Origin: Cheiracanthium punctorium
Lineage: Eukaryota > Arthropoda > Arachnida > Araneae > Cheiracanthiidae
Assembly: GCA_038373885.1 (NCBI GenBank)
Contig: JAWZYV010016944.1
Location: 1,674,001-1,738,000 of the forward strand
Length of the DNA: 64,000 bases
Reading direction: 5' to 3'
Of the stretch, positions 1 to 12,300 are shown in pieces. The notes under the pieces are model-generated. The model saw nothing but the letters and a program-made list of their open reading frames with translations. It did not search any database and was not told the DNA's origin. Position 1 is the first letter of the stretch. Every line of letters begins with the position of its first letter. A program made the position numbers and the translations under genes.

Positions 1-565
1 CTATTTTTATAAATAATCGGCTTCAATCTTTTTTAACCTCGTCTGTTACACCCTCGCAAAAAAGTATTCGAGTGTAAGTCAAATTTCCTGTGTCAGTTTC
101 ATGTAAACTAATTCATTTACCGATTTTTTTTTTTAATTTTTTTTTTTTTTTGGTATCTCAATAGTTTGCTTAAAATAACTGTTTTCTTCGTGCGAAAGGG
201 GATGGGTGGTGGCAGCTATTTCGCCCCCCCCCCTTCGTTTGAGCTAGTAAAATTTTCGTTTATGCCTTATTAGTTTGTTTAAATAACCGTTTTCTTGAGG
301 GGAAGGGCTGGAAAAATTGCTTCCCTCCATCCTGAAGGAGAAAACTATTGAGAGGGTTAAAATACAGAGGGGGCGAATTATATAGTTCGCCCCTTCTACT
401 CATTTGCCGAAGGGGCGATAAACCCCCCTGCCCCCCCTGTTGCACGTGCCTGATAGTTAGATCCAATTTTTCTTTTTAAAAATCAAACTGAAAGCTGAGA
501 TTCTTGGTAGCGAAAATTAACATTAAAATCTCCAGTAAGAATCACCGATAATTCAGGATAATTAT

Positions 566-1310
566 TTAGAATCCAGGAAGTGTCCATGTTGTATTATTCT
601 TTAACTGTTTTCTTATACCATTGTTCCGTCGGGAGTTTGGGTTTGAATGGGAGGAATGTCCATAGTCTAGTATTATACTTTAACTCTGTTCTTTAACTGA
701 TGTTTTCCTCTGATTGTTGGGTTCGAATGCAGGTAGTGTAAATTATGTTTTTAGTGTTTTTCTATCACAGTATTCTTAAGCGTTGATTTCGTCTGCTGGT
801 AGGTTTCGAATTATTTATCTGTATCCGTGTTTTTAAACTGCAGGTTCTATCTATTGTTTGGGAATAATTGCAGCCAGGGTCCGTTTCTTTGTGGTGTTCC
901 ATCCCCGTGTTAAACCGTTGCTCCGTCTTGAGGTTGGGTTAGAATCCACGGAGTGTCCATTTGTTATTCTTTTATTTTGATCTTATACCCTTTGCAGCCA
1001 GTGTTTGTTTCTTTGTGGTGTTACATACCCGTGTTCTTAAACCGTTGTTCCGTTTGGATATTGGGTTAGCATCCAGGAAGTGTCCGTGTTAACTATTATT
1101 CTTTCACTGTTTTCTTAAAATGTTTTCCCGTAGGGTTTGAATCGAGAGAATGTCTTTGTTGTGGTATTTTTCTTTAACTGTGTTCCTAAACTGGTGTTTT
1201 CTTCTGTCGGTTGGTATCGAATGCACGTAAGGTCTATTATTACGTTTTTCTATGGCAGTGTTCTTAAACCTTTATTTTCCTCTGCTGTTTTTGCTCGAAG
1301 TATTATTCTG
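566..1310. repeat. Degenerate minisatellite, about 75-80 bp units
   Basis: A block of diverged tandem units. Recognisable cores are gaatccaggaagtgtcc near 570, gaatgggaggaatgtcc near 644, gaatgcaggtagtgtaa near 725, gaatccacggagtgtcc near 942, catccaggaagtgtcc near 1070, gaatcgagagaatgtct near 1139 and gaatgcacgtaaggtct near 1218. Each is followed by a T-rich stretch resembling 'ttctttaactgttttctta' and then 'ccgtcgg..gttggg'. The spacing drifts, so this is an old array. No coding content is seen. Confidence 0.6.
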
Positions 1311-1779
1311 TTTAAAAATTTACATTTGGCTCATTATTATAAATAACTCAAAAACACATGAGCAATATTAAAAGATTACATATTATTTAAGTACAGACAA
1401 ACAATATTTATGTATCATAGCAACCAATCATGTCAAGTTTTTACTCATAATTCCATTAAATATTGTATTAATGCCATTGAAAACATGTGAGTAAAGCAAC
1501 GGAATGCACCATAGTGCCATTTTCTGTATTCGGTGCGTAGGCCTTGTTTATCGGAGGTGGTGGGTTGGGTCGCCGCCTGTAACAGCAGTGAGAGACAGTC
1601 AGCAGGATCGCCGCCTGTTCAGCGAAAGACTTCACACAGTGGCTCGGACAAGAGCCGGTCCACTTATCCACTGAACAGGGTCATCAGACAAGATCTTGCT
1701 TCAAAACAGGTAGGGAGTAATGTCGACGTTCTCAGGAACGAACGCCCGAGAGCTGTTCCGCAAATAATTAATCTTACAA

Positions 1780-2854
1780 CAGTGGCGGCCCGTGGTCAAA
1801 ACTGTTGGTGCAGCCGGAAGCATATGTGCTCCCCCCCTTCCCCCCACAGGAATGGAAAATCTTTGTTACTGAATTCGAAAACTGGCGGATTAAGCCCTCA
1901 CCGAGGAAAAATAAATTACATAAAAAATGCAAGAGATCCTATTTTACTTCCATAAAATTTACATAAATTTCAACCAGCCGCTTTTATCCTCAAAATTGCA
2001 TTAATCCGTGTCTGATTCGAAGTTTCCTTAGAATTTTCTTTTCTAACGATAACTTCAGAAGGAAAGAAAAAAAAAAGAAAACTTACTTATTTTTATAAGT
2101 CAAATCAAGCCTCCTTTCTTTTAAACTTGCGAATCGGTCAGTGATGTCCTCATAAAAAGGCGTCGTTTTAATTCAGATATCAATAATTTTAAAAGCTCTT
2201 TAAAATTTCCCATGTTTAAAGAATTTTCTCGCTCGCCATGTCCTCTAAATGCCAGTTCTTGCTTACTTAAAAACAATACTGCTTTGATGGGTAATTGTCC
2301 ATTCATAAGCGTCTATCCAGGCTTACCTTCTTGATAAATTCAGCAATATAAAGTCGAGAGTTTTCAGAACATATATTCTCCGTGCCCCTCCCTCACTTCT
2401 CGAGCCAATCAGTCAGTTGAATTCACTGCAGCCGTCGTTTGAAAATCTTTCATCAGCTGTACCTAGCTACGAACTCTCTATGCCGGAGAGACTGCTTACA
2501 AACTCGTTGCCATGGCAACGGTGCTGCCAATTTCTTGATCGGCTATGAGGGCTGCACCGAGACCTCCGAGAGAGGAGAAAGATTCTTTCTCCTCTCTCGA
2601 AGGCCCCCGCTGTACCAAGACTCACAGTTGAATTGCAGGAAGATTAAAGAGTTTTTTTCTGAATGAGCGATCCGGCAGTTACTACAACACGTTGTTTTTT
2701 GTTTTTGTTTCAGATTTTTTTGAAATTTTTCATAGAAAATCCATAAGTCTAATCTGAATTTAAGAAAGTTAGTAGAATAAATTATTTTAAAGTATGTGTT
2801 GATAATTTCAAGTGCAGCCCGGCTGTACTTGCTGTATCCCACGAGCCGCCACTG
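1780..2854 (-). mobile_element. hAT-type DNA transposon copy 1, 1,075 bp, 8-bp TSD
   Basis: The element starts CAGTGGCGGCCCGTGG and ends CCCACGAGCCGCCACTG, so its ends are inverted repeats. It is flanked by a perfect 8-bp direct repeat, tcttacaa (1772-1779 and 2855-2862), the hAT hallmark. On the minus strand at 2121-2306 a 61-residue reading frame carries SKQELAFRGHGERENSLNMG. This resembles the 'KQ.LAFRGH.E...SLN.GN' stretch of hAT transposases of the DUF4371/ZMYM1-like group (known family pattern). The rest of a transposase is absent, so this is an internally deleted, non-autonomous derivative. A second copy lies at 15943-16977. Confidence 0.9.
2121..2306 (-). pseudogene. hAT transposase (DUF4371-like) fragment in hAT copy 1
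   Basis: A 61-residue open frame containing LFLSKQELAFRGHGE followed by SLNMGNFKELLKLL, the recognisable part of hAT transposases carrying DUF4371. The N-terminal zinc finger, the catalytic residues and the C-terminal dimerisation domain are missing. The sister copy at 16294-16479 differs at only two residues (R/Q and R/G near the end), so the frame survived in both copies. It is a fragment, not a host gene. Confidence 0.6.
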
Positions 2855-2862
2855 TCTTACAA

Positions 2863-4954
2863 ATCTGGAAAAAGCTTGTTAAGTGTGACGTCAATATGAT
2901 GTAAAAATCACTTGCAATAGCTAATTTTGTCACACAAATGATTAACTTTTTTGACTCTCGGATATGAAATGTTGCTGAAAATAGCGAAAAATCGCTTAAA
3001 AATGAGGGAACGGGTGGATTTTCAGATTTTTAAAGCAGCGCAGATTGTTTTCTATATTTTTATACATGATTATGGAAATTTTCAAGGGGATCGTACAAAC
3101 GGTGTAGAAATTATCAGGCTTTTTGTCCTTGACATTGCAATGTTTTTGCAGTCATGGCGGAATGAAGAAGCAAGGGGGGGGGGGAAGATACGTCATTTCC
3201 TTTACTGGGCGTTACTTCCGTCAGAAAATAAATCTGAGTTACTCCCTAGTTGCGCCTAAAGAAGTTTTACTTCAAAAATTTTTGAAATCTAAGAAAAATA
3301 AAAAGTAAAAATAAGATATCAAAATTCTAATTATTCAAAGAAATACGGATAAATTGCATCCTTCTTTAATGACGCATTACAAAAATAAGCATTACATAAT
3401 AAACAGAATTGCACAAACGAAATAAAAAATTTTGAGCATTTTTCATAATTTCGAGCAAATGAATGACATGGTTAATGCTACATGAAAGCTGCATTTCTAT
3501 TTTTGCTCTGCAAGTAAACAGGAGTCCTTTGATCACACACACACACACAAAAAAAAGAATAAACTTATTTTTTTTTAGGGGGTGGGGGGTGTTTATAGTA
3601 TAAACAAACTATAAATGTACTTCACGACTTGCATACGTGGAACAAGCCGTTACACATAAATTTCGAACATACCCTTTTGACTGCTACAACAGTACATTTT
3701 TTTTTTTTTTTTTTTTTTTTTAAGTTAATCATGCAGATGAAAATCAAAATGATGTGTTTAAACTAATTTCTTTTGAAAGCAAGGGCGAATATCAAGGTTT
3801 TTGTGAGACATATTCATGAAGATGCAAAATTTAAATTCTTGAAACTGAAATATGGTGTGAACAAAAACAACTGTACACAGGTTAAAACCAATAAATTTTC
3901 TCACAGGGCATAATGTTTATTTAAACAGGGTAACAAAATATTTTATTTCCGCGCATGTTTTTAAGGAATGGAAACGAAAACCTTGCTCTCTACCTAACTG
4001 TCAATTTCCATTTCCTGAAAGACGACATTATGAAATTCAATGCCATCAAAAAACTAATTATCATAATTTCGTAGTATTCATTTCAGTTTTTGTTGTTTTT
4101 TTTTTCGCTGTAATCATCATCTTATGCTCCAAAAAACTTTTTTTTAATTATTATTCTTATGCGTCTGTTTTTAAAAAATGTATATTAATTATGCTTTTCC
4201 CTCTGCTTCAGATTTCCCGAAACTTACTCTTTAAAAAAATTCTTCGCCAAAAACCTTTTCATATAATTTCAGTAATTTATTGATAAAATTCATTTGTGGG
4301 GGCTTAAAATAACTTTCTCGGTGCTGATATACTCGCCTTCCTTCGTAGAATATGATTCACTTTTTTACTATTAGATCCAAACTTCAAATACGCTACTTTT
4401 CAAAGTTTCTTTGGAAAATAGCGTAAGCACACGTTGCATTAAATGTCACCGAAAAATTAGCAAATCTGCTTTCCTCAAACATGAAAATATGAACTCCTGC
4501 TAAAAATAAAGCAATCTCTTAACGTATAATTTAAAAAAAAATCTATTTCTCTTTAGTTCGTGTTGTATTGCGGTCGGAAGTGATCAAATCTTTACAATAC
4601 ACATTTATTGCATTTATTTCAGCAGTTAAATATGCGTCTGTTTTGAATCGTTTCGAAAAGTTAAATTTTGTTAATACACAAAAATTAAAACACATGTTTG
4701 TAACTCTTGCGTTTTAAAAGCATAAGACTTATGTAAATGAATTTCTTTATATCTTCTAAATACTTGTATTTCCAGGAATTCAAAAGTTTTTGTATTCTGA
4801 ATGTTAATTTATTACATCCTAATTTTATTATTACTAAATATTATTCAATGTTTACTGAACATTCTTTAATTTCATCTATAAAAAGTTACATGAAAATTTG
4901 TAGACAAATTATCTCAAGAAATCAATATTTTTCAAATTTAATCATTGTTTTGGG

Positions 4955-4997
<43 letters not shown>

Positions 4998-5138
4998 TTG
5001 CATATATGTTTTGTTTTTTGTATTATTGAAAAAATTCTTTTACCGTGATTTTGTTTTAACATAATTCAATTGCATATTCTAACACTTGTAAGTTGGTTCT
5101 TTTTTTTTTTTTTTTTTTTTCTTTTTTTTTTTTTTAAG
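2863..5138. other. Non-coding stretch left of the first visible PhyH exon
   Basis: AT-rich sequence with a poly-T tract (3697-3721), a (CA)n run near 3536 and a poly-A tract (4960-4995). A segment at about 2970-3120 resembles one at 39290-39420 (shared 'cgggtggattttcag..tttaaag' type text), so it is a dispersed repeat. No PhyH exon with the His-x-Asp motif was found here. This is probably intron. Confidence 0.4.
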
Positions 5139-5357
5139 GTTTGCTCAATCTGGATGCCAGTCGATCCCGTGCCAGTGAAAACATGTGTTCAATACATAGC
5201 TGGTTCGCATAAGTGGGGGTGGTATTACCCCAGAAAATTTGCTACGGCGCAGGCTTACCAAGTCGTGAAAAACGACAGGATTGATCGAGTTTACGAGCAT
5301 GTGCCTGATATAGACAGCAACAAAGACAAATATAAAATTTTGAGTTGGGAGCTCCAG
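5139..5357 (+). CDS. PhyH-like gene, exon A
   Basis: 73 codons from GTT after a long poly-pyrimidine tract ending in aag, to CAG before the donor gtaagt. It encodes VCSIWMPVDPVPVKT through KYKILSWELQ: the beta-strand core that follows the His-x-Asp motif in PhyH proteins, and the GSHKW and PRKFAT segments. Phase 0 at both ends. An upstream ATG at 5070 in the same frame only reads through the poly-T splice tract and is not a start. Confidence 0.88.
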
Positions 5358-6287
5358 GTAAGTTAAGAAGGAGGCCACTTCTAGAGCAGAAAGTGCCCCT
5401 GTGTAATTTTTTCACTTGTTGGAATGGGAAAATGTGCGTACAAAATTGTTATTTAGGATGAATTGTAAAAGTCTATTGAAATATTACAGCAGCAGAAAGA
5501 AAATAACCAGGAACATAATTACCGTACGGCGTTTTAAATGTATCTATATGCAGGGCCAGGCCGCGACGGTAAGCAAGGTAAGCATCGCATTGGGGAACTC
5601 AAAAACTGAGAAAAACTTGATCTAGAGTATAAAAGGGGCGATTTTTTTACTTTTGCAAGGGAGCGCGACGTACCGTAGGGCCGACCCTGTCTATAGGTGT
5701 TAAGTAGTTTCCATTAAAACAGAGGTAAAATTAAGTAATTATGTGTATATATTGTAGAACACACGCATAAAATAAGGGGAAGAAACTGGATTGGGCTTTA
5801 TTTTATACAAAATGATTCAACTTCGCTTAACATCAATGAGTATAAATATTCTTTTTCCTAATAATAAATTCTTTCTTACTAGCTTATAAGTAATTTAGTT
5901 ATGTGGAGCATTATAACTTTATTATTAATCATTGATGATTTTCTACTCCTTCAGGAAAAAAAAAAAAAAAAGCAACTTCAAATCCACTCATCATAAATTA
6001 TTAAAATCCTCTCGTAATTCTCTTAAACCAATTCTGCAAAAACAGAAATAAGTCGAAATTTACAACACACCAGAAAAACACTACACATATACTTATATTA
6101 CTATATTCGTTTCGTGTAAAATAATTTCGGAAAAACACAACCTGCGTGCTTTTTGAAGGTGCGTCATTCCACTGCCCAAGAGCTATATGCCAGTACACAG
6201 TTTAAGTAGGTATGCTCGTTCTGCTTAAAAACAAAAACAATTTTGAAAAGAACCGACATGTGTTTCGGTAGAATCAATCGAAATGTA

Positions 6288-6331
<44 letters not shown>

Positions 6332-9300
6332 TATAAATAAAAATCAAACAGGCGCTGCAGAAGGCTTGTTCTAAATATAAATTCAAATGTAGTCGGCTTG
6401 CGGGATACAGCAAAAAACTGTGGAAAATGCAAGGAAGTAATAAAATGGTAACGTGATGTTTGAAAGCGGTAAAAAGAGCTTTTATGAAAATCTATTTCGT
6501 ATTTTACTCTTTCAACTGAAGAGTCGGGTAAATTACCGAATTAAATGGCAAAAACTTTGGGATTTTAAGGTACAAAAATCTCGCCGCAAATGGTACTTTA
6601 AAAATAAAAAAATGTTTTCGAAAAGTCTGAGTGAGAAGTAAATGAATCACTAGACTAATTGTATATATTACACATGCATAGCGACATAACAGTTAAATAA
6701 AATCATAATCAGTACTCAGGGGATGAGGATAAATATTTCATTAATCGTTGCAATTTTGAAATGCGAAAAATTCCTTTGAAAATGGGGCCCCACCATGGTT
6801 GTCGGTAGAATATTTTCCAAGAAGGGGGGGGGGGGCGCTCTTGTCCTATGCTGCCGTTGTTCATGACCATGGCAGAGTGAATAACACACTGAATACTGTA
6901 GACGGCTGAAATGTGAAGTTCCAGCATTCTGTCCTGCCGTGAAGATGTTGATCTAACGGTCTTTAGTTTGGTCGGTTTTTTCCAGTTGTAATGTGAATAC
7001 GCCTTAGAATTCCTCAAAAAGTCCTCGAACCAAGGCGCCATGCTCTCTCCTAGGCAGATAGTCCTTGCGCGGCTTTGCCTCAGCACAACACAGCTTTTAA
7101 AATGGCCAAAATAATGGTTTTAGATTTTATTCTAATAATCTATTGAAGCTTCTATAATAACGCCGATTGCCCGCCACAATATAAAAAAGAATAATAAATA
7201 AGTATTGAAATAAAATTTAACTTTATGTTTATTCGTTACTTTTGGTGACGATTTACAACAAAAACAAATTAATTATAAATTTTTGTTTTATATTTTGATC
7301 CAAGATAATATTGATTAGGGAAACTACTTACAATTTCAGCTCCGAAAACTTTGTATATCTACGTACGCAAATTCTGTGGCAGCGTTAATTTTTCTAATGG
7401 TTTGTTGTGATTTCACTTGTGATGAATGAATGATTCATTAATTCCTTATTAAGTGTCATTTTTAAAATCCAACTTAAACATCATTTTTTTAAAATCTTTT
7501 AAGAATATTTTTGAATGAATATTATAAAAACACACGTATTATTATTATAAAAGTTCTGGTATAACTTTAAAATATTCTCTGTTTAAGAAATTTTGTGTCG
7601 TTTTTTTTTAGTTAATTAATTAAAAAATTTATATTTGTATTCTTGTGGCTTTATACCTGAACTCAGATATAAAGCTATCTGATTTCAGAATTCAGATATA
7701 AAGCGATATTACATATAAGATACGATTCCGGTTGAATTTTCACAATTTTTCTTCTTAATTAAAAAGTATAATCAAAGAAAAATGATTAAAATTATCTTAG
7801 TGTAAGTAATACAACATTTGAATTCAAATAAAATTATATTTGTCTGCACTTAAATTAAAACAGAACTTATTACCTTTTTCTTTATCTTTTATTTTCTCAC
7901 ATGCGGTAGATATTATTATAAATAATAACTAAATAGATTTTTGAAGAATTAATAATGTGTTTCCTATCTCGAATTCCCTTTTCTCTCTTTTTGTCTAAAT
8001 TTTTAATTTAAAAGAGCTTTTTTTCTCAACAAGGTTCTTCAAACTGGGTTATGCCTATTACATTTGAAAATACATTATGATATAATTCCAAAATCTTTTA
8101 GTATCTTGCTTCTAAACCATCATACCACAAGTTATTTAAACAAATAACCTAAAATAGAGCAAGATGTTCCATTTAACTGAAATACATTCAATTTTTCCCC
8201 TATACATTTACTGCAATGATTTTTTTCTTCTTTCTACAAAGAGTTAGCCAGGCCTTGAGTGCGAAGAACGTTCATAATCTAGATTATGAATGTTAAATGG
8301 TGTTTTATTTTATTTTATTACATTTACTAACAGTACTAGCATAGACAGAAAAATATTTCGTGAAAGAAACGGTGAATAAAAAATAAGGAAAGGCAAAATA
8401 GTTTCACGACATTTAATTTTTACTATCTCACAAAGAAAAAAAAATTAAAATAAAAAACCTCGAGCCAATAACTTTAACTAGTATATCCCTGGGTGTGAAA
8501 TTCATACTAGAGCAATTTATAATAATGAAAGGTTTCACTTGCATTTACATTTTTTTTTTATCTCGAAGCCTGGCGACTGCATTGCTTTCCACATGAGGAC
8601 ATTACATGGTGCTCCAGGAAATTTCTCAACGACTCGTCGAAGAAGAGCCCTGGCAACACGTTGGCTGGGTAATTTACTTTTAAAATAAAAACCTGTACTA
8701 ACTATAGCACAAGCAGGCATATCTACTGCTGATGTAAAAGGGGCACTACAAATACTAATTTTTGTTCTGGCATTTTTAATTAATCGCATCTCATTGCCTC
8801 TGTGCAATCGTATAAGTTGAAAAGTGGATTTTTTTAAATTTAATACATTTGCGATGTTAATATTCTTAAATATTCTAAATTTCACTTCAAAGCAAACTCT
8901 TAAAATTATATTCTGCTGCTTAAAACTGGTTTTTGGTCGCTGCATTTCTAATAATTCTTTAATATTTTATTTCAAAAGACTATGAGTAATTGCTCCAAAA
9001 ATCCCTGCTAATTTGTATCCTTCACCTGAAATGTACTCACTAATAAAGAAAAGACTCGTTTTCTTCTATGCTGTTTTCAGAGGTCATTAAATAAGGACTT
9101 GTTTTTACAACTATTAGTGTTTGTTGAACCAAGAACGATGCTATCTGAGGCCAGGGCCTGATTTTCGGCAGGGCAAACGGGGCAAGCGCCCGGGCCCCCT
9201 ACCAAAAGGGGGCCCCCAAATTGTTCTTTAAGTTCAAAAATTTGTAAATTTTGGAAAAGTTTTCAAAAAAGGGGGACCCCAATGAAGCTTTTGCCCAGGG

Positions 9301-12300
9301 CCCCGAACTCTGCAAATCGGTCCCTGTCTGAGGCAGTCTTTGACGAAGGTGGCACTCTAGGAAAGCAAGGCCGGCCCAAGGGGGCTGCAAATGTCGCCTA
9401 AGGCCCCGCTCCAACGACATTTTTTTGCTATCATATTAGACCGAGCTTGGTATATAGTTGCGATATATCCCGAAAAATGTTGATAAATAAAACTAATATG
9501 TACTAGCACTAACAATAACTTACATTAGACATGATAGAAAGAGGCCCCCTCGGACCGGCCCTGAGGCAAGGCTTCTGGCACAGTTGGGAAGTGGGAAAAA
9601 ATCGGCTAAATGTTTTAACGAGTTCATATCTTCCTCAAATATGATTTGATAACTATGAATTTTCTGAGATTTTAATTATTGGATTGAACAAAAAGTAATT
9701 GCATTTTTTTTTTTTCAAAATTCAATACTTCGCCTGACCAAAACTACTGAAGATAATACGAAATTTGGCACATACGTGAGTTCTTTAACATAGGTGCTGA
9801 ATTAGACAGCGTTTTCCAAAGACCGTACACTGTGTAGAGTAAAGGCCAGAGCAAACTTCAGTGCGTTTCCGTACGCTAGAATGGAAACTCAATGTATTTT
9901 TCAGTATCTCGAAGACGGATTGCGGAGAAAAGTGCCCCCATTGTGTGCTTGACGTGCTTTTGTGGTTTCACAGATTATCCTTTGTTGGAAAATCCCGAAT
10001 GGTCATTAAAAGCCTACAAATTTTTCGACCCTGCACTGTTTCCCCCTTTTACAAAGCCTGCACGTGCAAATTGACCATCAAAAAACTCCCCTCATACCCT
10101 GCAGCGTACGGCAATCGCACTCGAGTCTGCGCTGGCCTCAAGAGGCCAAAACGCCCTTTTTAAAATATCCCGCGTGATCTTATAAACAGGGTGTCCCATA
10201 AATGACTGGGACAAACTAAGGGGAGGTAGGGCACATAAAAGGTATGGGAATCGCATAGCAATATGAGGTCAAAAACGCCGTTTTCTCTTACCTGTTAATA
10301 ATCACTTTGGGAAAAGAGTTGTGGCGTTTGTCTAATTTCTTAACCAAGTTTCATGGAGAATGCCAAAAATTTCATCCATGAAACGAAATAAAAAATTTTA
10401 ACTTTTAATTTTAGTCACGTGTTTTCTGTGAAATATACATTAGATTTTGACGAACAATGTTAAGAAAGTTCACTATTTCAGCACTGCTTACAAAGCGATT
10501 ATTACAAACTACATGAGGACGACGTTTCCGATACCATATTGCTGTGTGATTCTGAATCCTTAGTATACCTGCACAACCTCCTATTAAAGTTTGTCCCAAT
10601 AATTATGGGACACCCTGTATATATATGGGTCATTCCACAAGAATCGGGTAACTTTAGAGGTGAATTTGAAACATACTACATTTATCTCAGATTAGAATTT
10701 TTTTGATAAAATCTATGAAAAATAAGTTAATTTTATTGTATTTGTACAGCAACACTCAATTATTTGAACATTTTTGAAAAAATCGATTTTTTTCAAAAAG
10801 TAGATTCCAGGGGACTGACATGACTTCCAGGGGACTGACGGGAACAGGTGATTTCATTCTAGAATGAACTTTTTAATGAATAATGCTAACTTTTTATTAA
10901 TAATTAATAATAATTATCCAAAGAAGTAATAAAAACATGTTTCATACATAACCTCAATACATATATTTTCCTATTTAATAATCTTTAACTAATACATTTT
11001 TAATTATTTATTTTAATTATACTATTTAAAACTTTTTTTAAACTTTAAATAAAACTTTTTTAAACAAGTCATAAATTTAACATCAAAGCAAAAATAATAG
11101 TAATTATTTTTCGCAAACATCAATAAATTTATTAAATGTATAAGTGACTCTATTAAGCTTGATACTTGAAATAGGTATTGGTAATTTTTCCAATACATGC
11201 TCAAACGATATATCAGCTATATCATTTTCATCTCATCGAAATAAAGTATTTTTATCATTACATTTTTTGAGCAATGTGACAGTCAACTTCTCTTCGTTTT
11301 CTTTAACATACGAACAAATTGCAACACTCCGGTATTCTTTATTACTGACTAAAAATTTGACTAGGATAAAATAACCAACAGTGAACTTGATCTGTTGCTT
11401 ACTTGTAGATTTTTTACTTTGCTTCTCACATTTTTTTATTATTATATTTTTTTTTTTTTTTTTTTTGAAGCTGTGAGTGTTGAAAGGCGCCCTGAAAGAT
11501 TTTGATCTTGTTCAAATTTAATTGTTCCCAACTTGTAATGTTCACAAATTATAGGATCACAGAAACAACTCAATGACTTCATAATAAGACGATTAGGGTG
11601 TTGTACATCACCACAAATTTGATGTACCTTGAGTGTTCCTTGAAAGGAAATTTGCTTATTCTGGTTTTCGTTTATCAGATCATCCATTGTTTTAATATCA
11701 ACATCTTCAATAATAGAAATTTTTATTGCTGGGCATTTTTTATGTAATGTGCCAGCAAATTCATGCAAATTCATTATATCACCTTTTTGAGCAATTACTT
11801 GGTCGGCAGTTCTTTTACAAGTTATCCAAGCAGTTACAAGCAGTATTCCAGATGGAAAACTGCCAGGGGACTGACGTTTTTACTATAAAACTCAAAAAAT
11901 CTACTTATTGGAAGCAAATGCCATATTATTCTGTTCTAATATTAAATCTAGTAATAAAAAGACATTAAAATCAGCATATATCAATAATAATTATTTATAA
12001 ATTATTAAATTATACTTACCAGGGGACTGACAAATTGAGTGTTAACAATCTGTTTGTTAACACAAGAATGGCGAAAAACATTGAATAAAAATGGCTGATG
12101 TATAAATAAACGTCGTCAATGCCATCTTTATATGATAAATAAATATGAAACAGGCAATTAAGTTATCAACAATGGATAATATCAGAAATTTTTGGAATTT
12201 AACATGAGCCAGGGGACTGACGCGCAAAGTAGGGGTACACAACTTAATATTGAAAAAAAGTGATGAAAATTTTCAAAAAATCACACTACACACATAACAA

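Larger units (their letters stand above)
5358..8568 (+). other. PhyH intron 1
   Basis: GT-AG intron of 3.2 kb, phase 0. It holds the 139-bp hAT-like MITE at 5551-5689, a 40-nt poly-T (6291-6330) and a G/C-richer stretch (about 6780-7090). That stretch has an unassigned 125-codon minus-strand open frame (6709-7086) containing a 12-nt poly-G run. Between 7100 and 8560 it is plain AT-rich sequence with nothing recognised. Confidence 0.6.

Noticed and set aside
1533..1955. 140-codon plus-strand open frame near the left edge
   Set aside because: It runs across the terminus of hAT copy 1 (1780) and includes its inverted repeat, so it is a chance frame.
5070..5138. ATG with a poly-Phe stretch in frame with the PhyH exon
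   Set aside because: It translates the polypyrimidine tract and acceptor of the intron. The conserved protein begins only after 5138.
8535..8945. 136-codon minus-strand open frame
   Set aside because: It is the antisense shadow of PhyH exon B plus intron.
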